DNA of 24,702 nucleotides from RGVT01 sp037129475 (GTDB lineage Bacteria; Planctomycetota; Planctomycetia; Pirellulales; UBA1268), in contig JBAXUY010000039.1 of NCBI GenBank assembly GCA_037129475.1, positions 1 through 24,702 of the forward strand. Direction: 5' to 3'. Shown here in pieces: positions 1 to 7,282 of this stretch (positions are counted from its first letter, which is position 1; each line of letters starts with the position of its first letter). A program made the translations under genes and the position numbers. The notes under the pieces were generated by a model. That model made no database searches. It was not told where the DNA came from and worked only from the letters and a program-made list of their open reading frames with translations.

Positions 1-1056
1 GTGACGATGTTCCCGCAGGGCGACTTCTGCGACGTCGTCGGCAACGTGTGGCAATGGACGCGGACCCCGATCATGCCGTTCAAGGGCTTCGAGGTGCATC
101 CGCTCTACGACGATTTCTCCGTGCCCACCTTCGATGGCCGCCACAACCTCATCAAGGGCGGGTCGTGGATCTCCACCGGCAACGAGGCGCTCGCGAGCGC
201 CCGGTATGCATTCCGCCGGCACTTCTTCCAGCACGCCGGCTTCCGGACGATCGTCGAGGAGCCCGGCAGCGCGGCCGTGACCGCTGGATCGCGGCTGTAT
301 GAAACCGACCAGCTCGTCACACAGTATCTCGACTTTCACTACTTCGATGCCGCGTCGGGCGGGGCCGGCTCCACGTCGGCGCCACTCGGGGTGCCCAATT
401 TTCCGCGGGCCTGCGTGGCGGCCATTGTTCCACACGTTCCGACTGCGCGGCGCGAACGCTGCCTCGACATCGGCTGCTCCGTCGGTCGCTCGGCCTTCGA
501 GCTAGCGCGGTACTTCGCCCATGTCGATGCGATCGACTTCTCAGCCCGCTTCATCCAGGCGGGCGTCCGCCTGCAGCACGGCGACGAGGTGCACTACGAG
601 ATTCCGACCGAAGGCGAGCTCACCGCCTCCCGCGCGATCACGCTCGAGCGGCTGGCCCTCGCGGACGTCGGGGACCGCGTGGCTTTTCTGCAGGGAGATG
701 CCTGCAACCTCAAACCACTATTCACCGACTACGACCTCGTCTTCGCCGGCAATCTGATTGATCGGCTGTACGACCCGGCGCTGTTCCTCACGGCCATCAC
801 GTCCCGCATCCGTGCCGGTGGCTGCCTGGCGATCACGTCGCCCTACACCTGGCTCGAGGAATACACCGCGAAGGCGAAGTGGCTCGGCGGCCGACGCGAA
901 CATGGCGAGCCCCTCTCGACGTTCGCGGGGCTTTCGCGAGCGCTCGAACCGTCGTTCATGCTCGTCGCCCGTGAGGACGTCCCGTTCGTGATCCGCGAGA
1001 CCGCCCGCAAACACCAGTACTCGATCGCCGAATTGACGGTCTGGTGCAGACGGTGA
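1..1056 (+). CDS. ovoA: OvoA-like 5-histidylcysteine sulfoxide synthase / mercaptohistidine methyltransferase, 3' part
   Basis: The reading frame is open from the first base, so this is the C-terminal 351 residues of a longer protein. Full OvoA is about 700 residues, so roughly half is missing. Residues 8-86 are the end of an FGE-sulfatase (formylglycine-generating enzyme-like) domain, with DVVGNVWQWT, a GGSW motif near 53-56 and RRHFFQHAGFR near 72-82. Residues 99-351 form a class I SAM methyltransferase domain. It opens with YETDQLVTQYLDFHY, then GVPNFPRAC, then the SAM-binding motif CLDIGCSVGRS near 154-164. This fusion is the known OvoA layout: the iron-dependent core joins cysteine to histidine as a sulfoxide, and the C-terminal domain N-methylates 4-mercaptohistidine to ovothiol. 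The GTG at base 1 is internal, not a start. The next gene begins 46 bp downstream. Confidence 0.88.
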   Translation: MTMFPQGDFCDVVGNVWQWTRTPIMPFKGFEVHPLYDDFSVPTFDGRHNLIKGGSWISTGNEALASARYAFRRHFFQHAGFRTIVEEPGSAAVTAGSRLYETDQLVTQYLDFHYFDAASGGAGSTSAPLGVPNFPRACVAAIVPHVPTARRERCLDIGCSVGRSAFELARYFAHVDAIDFSARFIQAGVRLQHGDEVHYEIPTEGELTASRAITLERLALADVGDRVAFLQGDACNLKPLFTDYDLVFAGNLIDRLYDPALFLTAITSRIRAGGCLAITSPYTWLEEYTAKAKWLGGRREHGEPLSTFAGLSRALEPSFMLVAREDVPFVIRETARKHQYSIAELTVWCRR

Positions 1057-1102
1057 GACGATTTCCCGGTCGGCCGGCGACCTCCCTCCACGCTCCCTGA
1101 AG

Positions 1103-2482
1103 ATGCCTCCCACCCCCTTCGATCCCTGCAAGCAGTGGCTCGGTATCGACGCCGTCGATCTCGTCGACCCACGGCGCGTGCTCGGGATTTCCCCACGCGA
1201 GACGGATGCCGCGAAGGTCGTGCACGCAGCGCAACGGCGGCTCGACAGACTGCACGGCGTGAACGCGGGACCATTCGCAGTCGCCCGCAACGCGCTCGTG
1301 AAGCGCGTCGAGGAGGCCCGTGACGCGCTGCTCGCCGAGATCGCGACTCCCCCGCGCGCAGCACACTCCTCCGGTGATCGACTCTCGATGCCTCCCCCTC
1401 CGGGTGGTGCAGCCTCGCCAGGGCCGCGGGCGACCGTTCCGGCGGTGCCGCGAGTGCCTCCCGTCCCCACGGTGCCTCGGCCGGCTGCGTCGTCCACGCC
1501 GTGGCCAGATGCAGGCGGTGACGACCATGCACACGCTCCGGCCATCGAGATTCGGCGGCCGGTCGTCTATCGCAAGAAGTCGAGCGGCAGCGGCGTGCTG
1601 CTCCTCCTGATCGCCGGACTCGCCGCGGCCGCCGGCGGCCTCTACTGGTTCAAATTTCGACCGAACCGCATCGCAGCCAGGCCCGCGACGCGTGATGTGG
1701 CCGTGGGCGACACACCGTCAAAGGAGGCGAATCCGAAGCCGAAGATCAACCTCCGTAAGGATCGCCGTGAGGAACCAAGCGACGAACCCACTCACGCCGT
1801 TCCCGCCATCGCTCCGGCTCCACAACCTCCGGCTCCGATGCCGAAACCGCGTGTGAAGGCACCTCCCCCAGAGGAACCGCCGGCCATCCCGGCCGTGCCG
1901 GAGACGCCCGCCAAATCGCCCGAGCCCAGCCCTCCACCCGAGCCACCGGCGGAGGATACCGCCGCCATCGAGGCGTCGTTACGCAAGGTGCCAGAGTTCC
2001 TCCGCGCGTCCGACTTCGCGGCGGCCACGCAGGCGGCCACGCAGGCGGCAGCGTCCTCCCAAACCAAAGCCTCGCGCGACCGTGCCGAGCGCTGGGCCGA
2101 GTTGGTCACGTTCGCCAAGGGATTCGCCGACTACCGCAACCAGGCCTTGGCCACCGTGACACCGGGCGTGGAATTCGACATCGAAGGCAAGAAGATCATC
2201 GTGGTCGAGATCGACGACGAAAAGTTTGTCTACCGCTTCGCGGGCAAAAACCGGACGACGCCCCGCGGCCGGATCCCCGGTGGCATCCTGATGGCGATCG
2301 TGACGACGTGGTTCGACGACAACCCCGCAAACGACCTGTTCATCGGCGCCTACCACGCCACGAAGGAGGAGCCGGACCTCGACAAGGCCCGGGCGTCGTG
2401 GGAGAAGGCGAACGCCGGCGGCGCCGACGCCTCCCTCCTGCTTCCGCTCCTCGACGATCCGCTTCTGACAGCCTCCGAGTAG
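1103..2482 (+). CDS. Single-pass membrane protein with planctomycete-type N-terminal segment, function unknown
   Basis: This 459-residue protein is not assigned a function. Residues 6-77 (FDPCKQWLGI, then RRVLGIS, then a helical stretch ending in EEARDALL) resemble the short N-terminal segment found on many planctomycete regulatory and kinase-like proteins, usually seen as a WLGI motif followed by an RLLGI motif. A proline-rich linker follows (about 95-135). A single hydrophobic helix lies at about 164-183 (GVLLLLIAGLAAAAGGLYWF), preceded by basic RKK. A second Pro/Lys/Glu-rich spacer runs to about 285. The last 170 residues look folded, with alternating helices and a short beta-rich patch around EFDIEGKKIIVVEIDDEKF. 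The topology suggests a cytoplasmic N-terminus and an external C-terminal domain. It starts 46 bp after the ovoA-like gene on the same strand, so co-transcription is possible. It is convergent with the dehydrogenase gene. Confidence 0.75.
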   Translation: MPPTPFDPCKQWLGIDAVDLVDPRRVLGISPRETDAAKVVHAAQRRLDRLHGVNAGPFAVARNALVKRVEEARDALLAEIATPPRAAHSSGDRLSMPPPPGGAASPGPRATVPAVPRVPPVPTVPRPAASSTPWPDAGGDDHAHAPAIEIRRPVVYRKKSSGSGVLLLLIAGLAAAAGGLYWFKFRPNRIAARPATRDVAVGDTPSKEANPKPKINLRKDRREEPSDEPTHAVPAIAPAPQPPAPMPKPRVKAPPPEEPPAIPAVPETPAKSPEPSPPPEPPAEDTAAIEASLRKVPEFLRASDFAAATQAATQAAASSQTKASRDRAERWAELVTFAKGFADYRNQALATVTPGVEFDIEGKKIIVVEIDDEKFVYRFAGKNRTTPRGRIPGGILMAIVTTWFDDNPANDLFIGAYHATKEEPDLDKARASWEKANAGGADASLLLPLLDDPLLTASE

Positions 2483-2509
2483 GACGGGTTTCGGCCTGTC
2501 GCTTCTCTC

Positions 2510-3742
2510 CTAATATGCCGCTTCCAAGATCGGCCGCAGCCGATCGGGGTCGAGTTCCACCGGATTGCCGCGCATGCTGGCGCCGCCCGAGTTTTCTGCG
2601 AGCCATGCGATGCGGTCGCGGGCCAGGCCGACGTCCGCCAGCCGCTGCGGAACGCGTGCGTCGCGGCAGAGCCGCTCGATCCGGCCGACGAATGCCGCCG
2701 CGAGCGTCTCGTCGGCACCGTTCGCGGTCGGATCGACCGCGCGCTCGAGCGCGGCGAAGTCGCGTCGCGTCACGACGGCATTCACCCGCATGGCGACCGG
2801 CAGCATGAGGGCGCACGCGAGGCCGTGCGGCGTGCCGCACTCGATCCCGAGCGCCGCCGCCACCCCGTGGGCCATGCCCAGGCCGGAGTTGGTCAGGGCG
2901 ACGCCCGACACGAACGCGGCGTGGCTCAGCGCAGCGCGGGCACCGAGGTCGGCCGGGTCGGCGAGCACGCGCGGCAGGGCGGCGAGCGACCGAGGGAGGG
3001 CGTCGAGCACGAGGGCCCGCGGCACGGGCCGCGCGAACCTGCAGATGAATGACTCGATCAGTTGCGTGATCGCGTCGAGTCCTGCAGCGGCGGTCGTCAT
3101 CCTGTCGCAGCCGGCGCCGAGCGCGGGATCCACGATCACGGCCCGCGGCACCATCAGCGGGCTCCGCATGCTCTTCTTGAATCGGCGCCGCGGGCAGGAG
3201 ATCACGGCGTTGCGGGTTGCCTCCGCACCGGTGCCGGCCGTCGTGGGAATCGCCACCACGGGCAATGGCCAGCGGGTGACCGTGCGGCTGCCGACACCTT
3301 CGAGGTGGTCGGTCACGACTGCGGCGACGTCGCGCCCGACGGCCGTCGTGGGATCGACATTCGTGGCGAGTGCGGCCACGGCCTTGGCGAGGTCGATCGC
3401 CGAACCGCCCCCCACTGCGACGATCACGGCCCCGTCATGACCGCCGGCGGGCAATCCGGCGAGCGCCGCGGCGACGTGCTCCACCGTCGGCTCGCCATCG
3501 GCCGTGGCGACGACACGATGCTCGATGCCGGCGGCGGCAAGGCTCGCCTCGAGACTCGGCCGGGCGGCCGATTCGAGCAGACTGCGGCGGCCGCCGACCA
3601 GCCAGGCACGTCGTCCCAGCAGGCCCACCACTTCGCCCACGTCCACCACGCGGCCGATGCCGAAGTGCACGAGCGGCGGGAAGGCCAGATCGTAGTTCAA
3701 CGCCTGGGCCGGCGCGACTCGTTCCGATGGCGTGGGCGACAT
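2510..3742 (-). CDS. Iron-containing (group III) alcohol dehydrogenase family protein
   Basis: This 410-residue protein is an NAD(P)-dependent, metal-dependent dehydrogenase-type enzyme; its substrate cannot be read from sequence. The nucleotide-binding motif GGGSAIDLAK is at about 111-120, and PTTAGTGAEA at about 166-175. Expected metal-ligand positions are D223 (GLDAITQ), H292 (GLGMAHG) and H306 (TPHGLA). The fourth ligand, His in FucO-type enzymes (DALTH), is Gln227 here. The frame stays open far upstream, but only as a shadow of aroA. I chose the ATG at 3742 because GGAG lies 5 nt before it, and the 410-residue product fits the family (about 380-420). A GTG two codons upstream is possible. 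The gene is divergent from aroA across a 54-bp gap. Confidence 0.88.
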   Translation of the reverse strand: MSPTPSERVAPAQALNYDLAFPPLVHFGIGRVVDVGEVVGLLGRRAWLVGGRRSLLESAARPSLEASLAAAGIEHRVVATADGEPTVEHVAAALAGLPAGGHDGAVIVAVGGGSAIDLAKAVAALATNVDPTTAVGRDVAAVVTDHLEGVGSRTVTRWPLPVVAIPTTAGTGAEATRNAVISCPRRRFKKSMRSPLMVPRAVIVDPALGAGCDRMTTAAAGLDAITQLIESFICRFARPVPRALVLDALPRSLAALPRVLADPADLGARAALSHAAFVSGVALTNSGLGMAHGVAAALGIECGTPHGLACALMLPVAMRVNAVVTRRDFAALERAVDPTANGADETLAAAFVGRIERLCRDARVPQRLADVGLARDRIAWLAENSGGASMRGNPVELDPDRLRPILEAAY

Positions 3743-3783
3743 GTTCACTCCAGGCAGGACTCCGGCGTTGGCTGCCGTTCGTT

Positions 3784-3789
3784 TACACT
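3784..3789 (+). promoter_or_regulatory. Possible -10 element (TACACT) for aroA
   Basis: TACACT matches 4 of 6 bases of the sigma70 -10 consensus and ends 7 bp before the aroA ATG. A transcript from here would be nearly leaderless, which would agree with the absence of a Shine-Dalgarno site before aroA. No -35 element is visible at 16-18 bp. The call rests on one hexamer in a 54-bp divergent gap. Confidence 0.22.
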
Positions 3790-3796
3790 GTAGCCA

Positions 3797-5119
3797 ATGC
3801 AGCCCTCCGTTCCCGCCCTCGACATGCCTCCGTGCCCCGGTCCTGTCCGCGGGGCGATCCGCCCCCCGGGCTCCAAGAGCATCACCAATCGGGCGCTGGT
3901 CTGTGCGGCACTCGCCCGCGGCACGAGCCGGCTTTCCGGCGTGCTCGACAGTCAGGACACCCGCGTCATGGCCGGTGGTCTGCAGGCCCTGGGCATCCCC
4001 CTGCGGGCCGACTGGCCGCAGGGGCTCGTCGAGGTGACAGGCGCCGCAGGATCGATTCCGGCAGCCGAGGCCGCGATCGACTGCGTTGCGAGCGGCACGA
4101 CGATGCGGTTCCTGTCGGCCGTCTGCGCACTCGGGCGCGGCACGTACAGGCTCGATGGCACGCCGCGGATGCGGCAGCGGCCGATCGACGACCTGCTCAC
4201 AGCCCTCCGCAGCCTCGGCGTGGACGCGGTGGCCGAGAGCCCCGGGGGCTGCCCGCCCGTGGTCATCCACTCGCACGGCATCGCGGGCGGCAAGGCCGTG
4301 GTCGCGGGAGGCACGTCGAGCCAGTTTGCCAGCGGCCTGGCGATGGTGGCCCCTTGCTGCCCGAGCGGCCTCGAGATCGAGTTCGCGGGCCGCCTCGTCT
4401 CCTTGCCATATCTGGAGATGACCCGCCTTGTGATGGCGGCCTTCGGCGCCGCGTGCGATGTCGTCGATGAACGCACGTGGCGCATTCAGCCCGGTGGCTA
4501 CTCAGCCTGTGATTTTCATGTCGAACCTGACGCCTCGGCGGCGAGCTACTTCTTCGCGGCAGCCGCCATCACCGGTGGCGACGTGACCGTGGAAGGCCTC
4601 TCACGGCGCAGCATGCAGGGAGATGTGGCCTTCTGTGACGCGCTCGAACGCATGGGCTGCGAGGTGGTGTGGAATGAGACAGGCAGCGGCTCGACGACGG
4701 TCCGCGGCCGGGCGGCCCGCGGTATCGACATCGACATGAATGCGATCAGCGACACCGTTCCGACGCTCGCGGTCGTCGCCCTGTTCGCCGACGGCCCGAC
4801 GACGATCCGCAACGTGGCGCACATCCGCGACAAGGAGACCGACCGCATCGGTGACCTTGCCCGGGAGCTTCAGCGACTCGGCGCCGACGTGGCCGAACGT
4901 GCCGACGGGCTGCGAATCACCCCCTGCCCCCTGCACCCGGCGACCGTTTCGACCTACGACGATCACCGGATGGCGATGAGCCTGGCGCTCGCAGGGTTGC
5001 AGGTGCACGGCCTGCGGATCCTCGATCCGGCGTGCGTCGGCAAGACCTTCCCCGGCTACTGGGCGAGCCTCGCGGAGATCGCACGGCTCGACACCTCCGG
5101 ATGGCCGCGTGCATCCTGA
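3797..5119 (+). CDS. aroA: 3-phosphoshikimate 1-carboxyvinyltransferase (EPSP synthase)
   Basis: This cytoplasmic enzyme transfers the enolpyruvyl group of phosphoenolpyruvate to shikimate 3-phosphate, the step before chorismate synthase in the shikimate pathway. The product is 440 residues, normal for the family. Visible motifs are the N-terminal PPGSKSITNRAL (about 23-34, with Lys27 of the active site), the SGTTMRF loop, the LPYLEMT segment, DIDMNAISDTVPT with the expected catalytic Asp at about 319, RDKETDR with Glu at about 347, and DDHRMAMSLALAGL starting at about 388. The chorismate it feeds is the substrate of MqnA encoded further along, but the two genes are not in one operon. There is no clear Shine-Dalgarno site. 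The downstream neighbour is convergent, with a 28-bp gap. Confidence 0.97.
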   Translation: MQPSVPALDMPPCPGPVRGAIRPPGSKSITNRALVCAALARGTSRLSGVLDSQDTRVMAGGLQALGIPLRADWPQGLVEVTGAAGSIPAAEAAIDCVASGTTMRFLSAVCALGRGTYRLDGTPRMRQRPIDDLLTALRSLGVDAVAESPGGCPPVVIHSHGIAGGKAVVAGGTSSQFASGLAMVAPCCPSGLEIEFAGRLVSLPYLEMTRLVMAAFGAACDVVDERTWRIQPGGYSACDFHVEPDASAASYFFAAAAITGGDVTVEGLSRRSMQGDVAFCDALERMGCEVVWNETGSGSTTVRGRAARGIDIDMNAISDTVPTLAVVALFADGPTTIRNVAHIRDKETDRIGDLARELQRLGADVAERADGLRITPCPLHPATVSTYDDHRMAMSLALAGLQVHGLRILDPACVGKTFPGYWASLAEIARLDTSGWPRAS

Positions 5120-5147
5120 GGCTGATCGCCCCGTCGCCGGCCACCTG

Positions 5148-5420
5148 TCACTCGGAAGCGAGCCAGCCCGGATCCGAGTCGGTCGATTCGGCCGCCTGCT
5201 GCAACGCCGCCTCGGCTCGTTCGATCAGATCCTCGACGCGGCGATCCTGCAGCCGTTCACCCACGGCGGGCCCCGCCGGCTGATCCGCGGCGATGAAGCC
5301 GCCGCCACAGTGCTGGCAGTACACCCGCTTGCCGAGCAACGTGACGCCGATGTTCAACAGCCGCCCGCAGACCGGACACCCCTGGTGGAATGAAACCGAA
5401 AAGCCCTGCAACTTTGTCAT
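5148..5420 (-). CDS. Small zinc-ribbon protein, function unknown
   Basis: This 90-residue protein carries two CxxC pairs (C15/C18 in CPVCGR and C35/C38 in CQHCGG) separated by 16 residues, the spacing of a zinc ribbon. The remainder is a hydrophilic, helix-prone tail rich in Glu and Ala (about 50-85). There is no signal peptide or membrane segment, so it is probably cytoplasmic. It could bind nucleic acid or protein; nothing identifies a partner. I chose the ATG at 5420 because the ribbon starts soon after it, GGTGAG lies just upstream, and a sigma70-like promoter sits about 46 bp upstream. A longer in-frame start would put the start upstream of that promoter. The gene is convergent with aroA. 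Confidence 0.72.
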   Translation of the reverse strand: MTKLQGFSVSFHQGCPVCGRLLNIGVTLLGKRVYCQHCGGGFIAADQPAGPAVGERLQDRRVEDLIERAEAALQQAAESTDSDPGWLASE

Positions 5421-5465
5421 GGTCTCACCGTTGAAATCGCTGAGGTCCGACCCTCCGTGGAACGC

Positions 5466-5494
5466 AGTGTACGGCCGCCCCCCCTGACAGGCAA
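5466..5494 (-). promoter_or_regulatory. Sigma70-like promoter for the zinc-ribbon gene
   Basis: On the minus strand, TTGCCT (5489-5494) is followed after exactly 17 bp by TACACT (5466-5471). Each hexamer matches 4 of 6 consensus bases. The predicted transcript start near 5459 would leave a leader of about 39 nt before the ATG at 5420. Confidence 0.42.
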
Positions 5495-5555
5495 TTCCGC
5501 ATTGCATGAGGGTTTCGCAAGGTGGCGAAAACGCGTCCCATCCATCACAATGCGG

Positions 5556-5561
5556 TATGAT
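5556..5561 (+). promoter_or_regulatory. Possible -10 element (TATGAT) for the ABC operon
   Basis: TATGAT matches 5 of 6 bases of the -10 consensus in the 199-bp divergent gap, in a locally AT-richer stretch. No convincing -35 hexamer lies 16-18 bp upstream. It would give a leader of about 50 nt before the ATG at 5620. Confidence 0.3.
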
Positions 5562-5619
5562 TTGATTTCGTTTCGGGGGACAGACCCGCCGCTCGCCCCC
5601 GCTCCCCGGTGAATGCCCG

Positions 5620-6537
5620 ATGCACCGACCCTGGCTGGCACCGATCATCATCCTGTTCTGGTGCCTGACCACCACCTGGCTGGTGGTGGCGAAGATCCTG
5701 CCCTCGCTCCTGCCCGGCTCCCCGCCGGGGTATCAGGCGCTGTACGCGTCGAACAACCGCCTGATCCCGGTGGCATGGACGGTCCTGTGGAAAGACCAGC
5801 CGATCGGCTGGGCGGTGAGCGAGTCGCGCCGAAACGACGACGGCGGCGTCGCCGTCGAGACGGTGCTGCGATTCGAGCGACTTCCGCTCGATGAACTGCT
5901 GCCCGCCTGGACGAAACCGCTGCTCGGGAGGGCGCTCGAACGCACGGCGGCCGTCGACTTCGAGGCCCGCGGCACGCTCTTGATCGATCCGCAGGGGCAG
6001 TTGCAGTCGTTCCATTCGACGGTCGACCTGCCGGGCGGTGGCGACCGGGTCGTGCTCGACGGAACCGTGGACGACGGTCACGTGAGGATCGTGATCCGGG
6101 CCGGCGAACTGTCGTACGAGACAAGCCGCTATCTGCCCTCCCACATCATGATCGGCGACGAACTGTCGCCCCATGCGACGATGCCGGGGCTGTCCCTCGG
6201 CAAGCGCTGGACGGTCCCGATCTACAGCCCGTTGCGTGGTGGAAAGGCGGCCCTCGAGGTGCTGCACGCGGAGGTCATCGGCGAGGAGACGCTGTTCTGG
6301 GAGGATCGACTCGTGCGGGTCGACCTCGTGGTCTACCGTGACGATCCCTCGGGACACCACGAACCCTGCTGTCGCATCTGGGTCGACCGGACCGGCCGCG
6401 TGCTCAAGCAGGAAAGCGCCATGCTCGGCTCCATGCTCACGTTCCTGCGTCGCTCCGACGAAGCCGCGGAGGGGCTCGCGCACGGATTTCGGGCGGAACA
6501 GCCGTCCTCCCTCGACGAGGCCCCGGCTGTGCCATGA
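5620..6537 (+). CDS. Membrane-anchored exported protein, first gene of an ABC operon, function unknown
   Basis: This 305-residue protein has an N-terminal hydrophobic segment (about 7-27, APIIILFWCLTTTWLVVAKI) that reads as an uncleaved anchor or signal. The rest is soluble, beta-rich and most likely outside the cytoplasmic membrane. The body has alternating strand patterns (WTVLWKDQPIGWAVSES, GTLLIDPQGQLQSFHSTV, RIWVDRTGRVLKQES), reminiscent of proteins that handle lipid or outer-envelope ligands, but I recognise no named family. The stop overlaps the ATG of the ABC ATPase by 4 bp (ATGA), so the two are probably translationally coupled, and the protein may work with the transporter. No close Shine-Dalgarno site is seen. 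Confidence 0.78.
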   Translation: MHRPWLAPIIILFWCLTTTWLVVAKILPSLLPGSPPGYQALYASNNRLIPVAWTVLWKDQPIGWAVSESRRNDDGGVAVETVLRFERLPLDELLPAWTKPLLGRALERTAAVDFEARGTLLIDPQGQLQSFHSTVDLPGGGDRVVLDGTVDDGHVRIVIRAGELSYETSRYLPSHIMIGDELSPHATMPGLSLGKRWTVPIYSPLRGGKAALEVLHAEVIGEETLFWEDRLVRVDLVVYRDDPSGHHEPCCRIWVDRTGRVLKQESAMLGSMLTFLRRSDEAAEGLAHGFRAEQPSSLDEAPAVP

Positions 6538-7280
6538 TTGAGTTTGACCACGTCACCCGAACCTACGGCCCCAAGACGGCCGTCTCCGATCTGTCGCTCG
6601 CCATTCCCCGGGGCGAGTTGTTCGCCCTCCTGGGTCCGAACGGCGCCGGCAAAACAACCACCATCAAGATGTTGGTCGGCCTGCTCCAGCCATCGCGCGG
6701 CGCCGTGAGGGTGAGTGGATTCGACCTCGTCAAGGATCCCCGCAACGCCCATCTCCACATCGGATACGTCCCCGACGAGCCCTGCCTCTACGACAAGCTC
6801 ACCGGCCGGGAATTCCTCTGGTTCATCGCCGACATGTTCGGCATGCCGAGGCATCTGGCGGCGGAGCGGATCGGACTGGAGATCGAGCACTTCGAACTGG
6901 GTGAGTTTGCCGACGACCTGGCGGAAAGCTATTCGCTCGGAATGAAGCAGCGGCTCGTGTTCGCGGCGTCGCTCCTGCATGCACCGGACGTGCTCGTGCT
7001 CGATGAACCGATGGTCGGCCTCGATCCACGCAGCGTCCGAATCGTCAAGGACCTGCTCGCCGCCCGCATCCGCGAGGGCATGACGGTGTTCATGTCGACC
7101 CACACGCTCGCGATGGCGGAAGAGATGGCCGATCGCGTCGGCATCATGGTCCGCGGCCAACTGCGATTCCTGGGCACCGTCGCGGAACTGCGGGACCAGA
7201 TGGCGCTCGAGACCACGAGCCTCGAGCAGCTCTACCTCGAACTCACGAGCCCCCGGTCGGGCCGGCAGGGCAGGGAGTGA
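6534..7280 (+). CDS. ABC transporter ATP-binding protein (ABC-2 type)
   Basis: This 248-residue nucleotide-binding subunit powers an ABC-2 type transporter at the cytoplasmic face of the membrane. Walker A is GPNGAGKT at 34-41. The ABC signature is YSLGMKQR at about 133-140, where a Met replaces the usual Gly-Gln pair, a common variant in this subclass. Walker B is VLVLDEP at about 153-159, followed by a D-loop (GLDPRS), and the switch histidine is H190 (MSTHTLA). Length and motifs fit the CcmA/NatA-like group. It overlaps the upstream gene by 4 bp, and the permease gene begins at its 3' end. The substrate is unknown. Confidence 0.95.
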   Translation: MIEFDHVTRTYGPKTAVSDLSLAIPRGELFALLGPNGAGKTTTIKMLVGLLQPSRGAVRVSGFDLVKDPRNAHLHIGYVPDEPCLYDKLTGREFLWFIADMFGMPRHLAAERIGLEIEHFELGEFADDLAESYSLGMKQRLVFAASLLHAPDVLVLDEPMVGLDPRSVRIVKDLLAARIREGMTVFMSTHTLAMAEEMADRVGIMVRGQLRFLGTVAELRDQMALETTSLEQLYLELTSPRSGRQGRE

Positions 7281-7282
7281 CG

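Noticed and set aside
718..1545. A 275-codon minus-strand frame across the ovoA-like gene and its neighbour
   Set aside because: It crosses two well-supported plus-strand genes and its Gly/Arg/Ser-rich peptide shows no domain.
2483..2500. Weak hairpin between the convergent genes at 2482 and 2510
   Set aside because: The stem is only 6 bp with a G-T pair and has no T-run, so I do not call a terminator.
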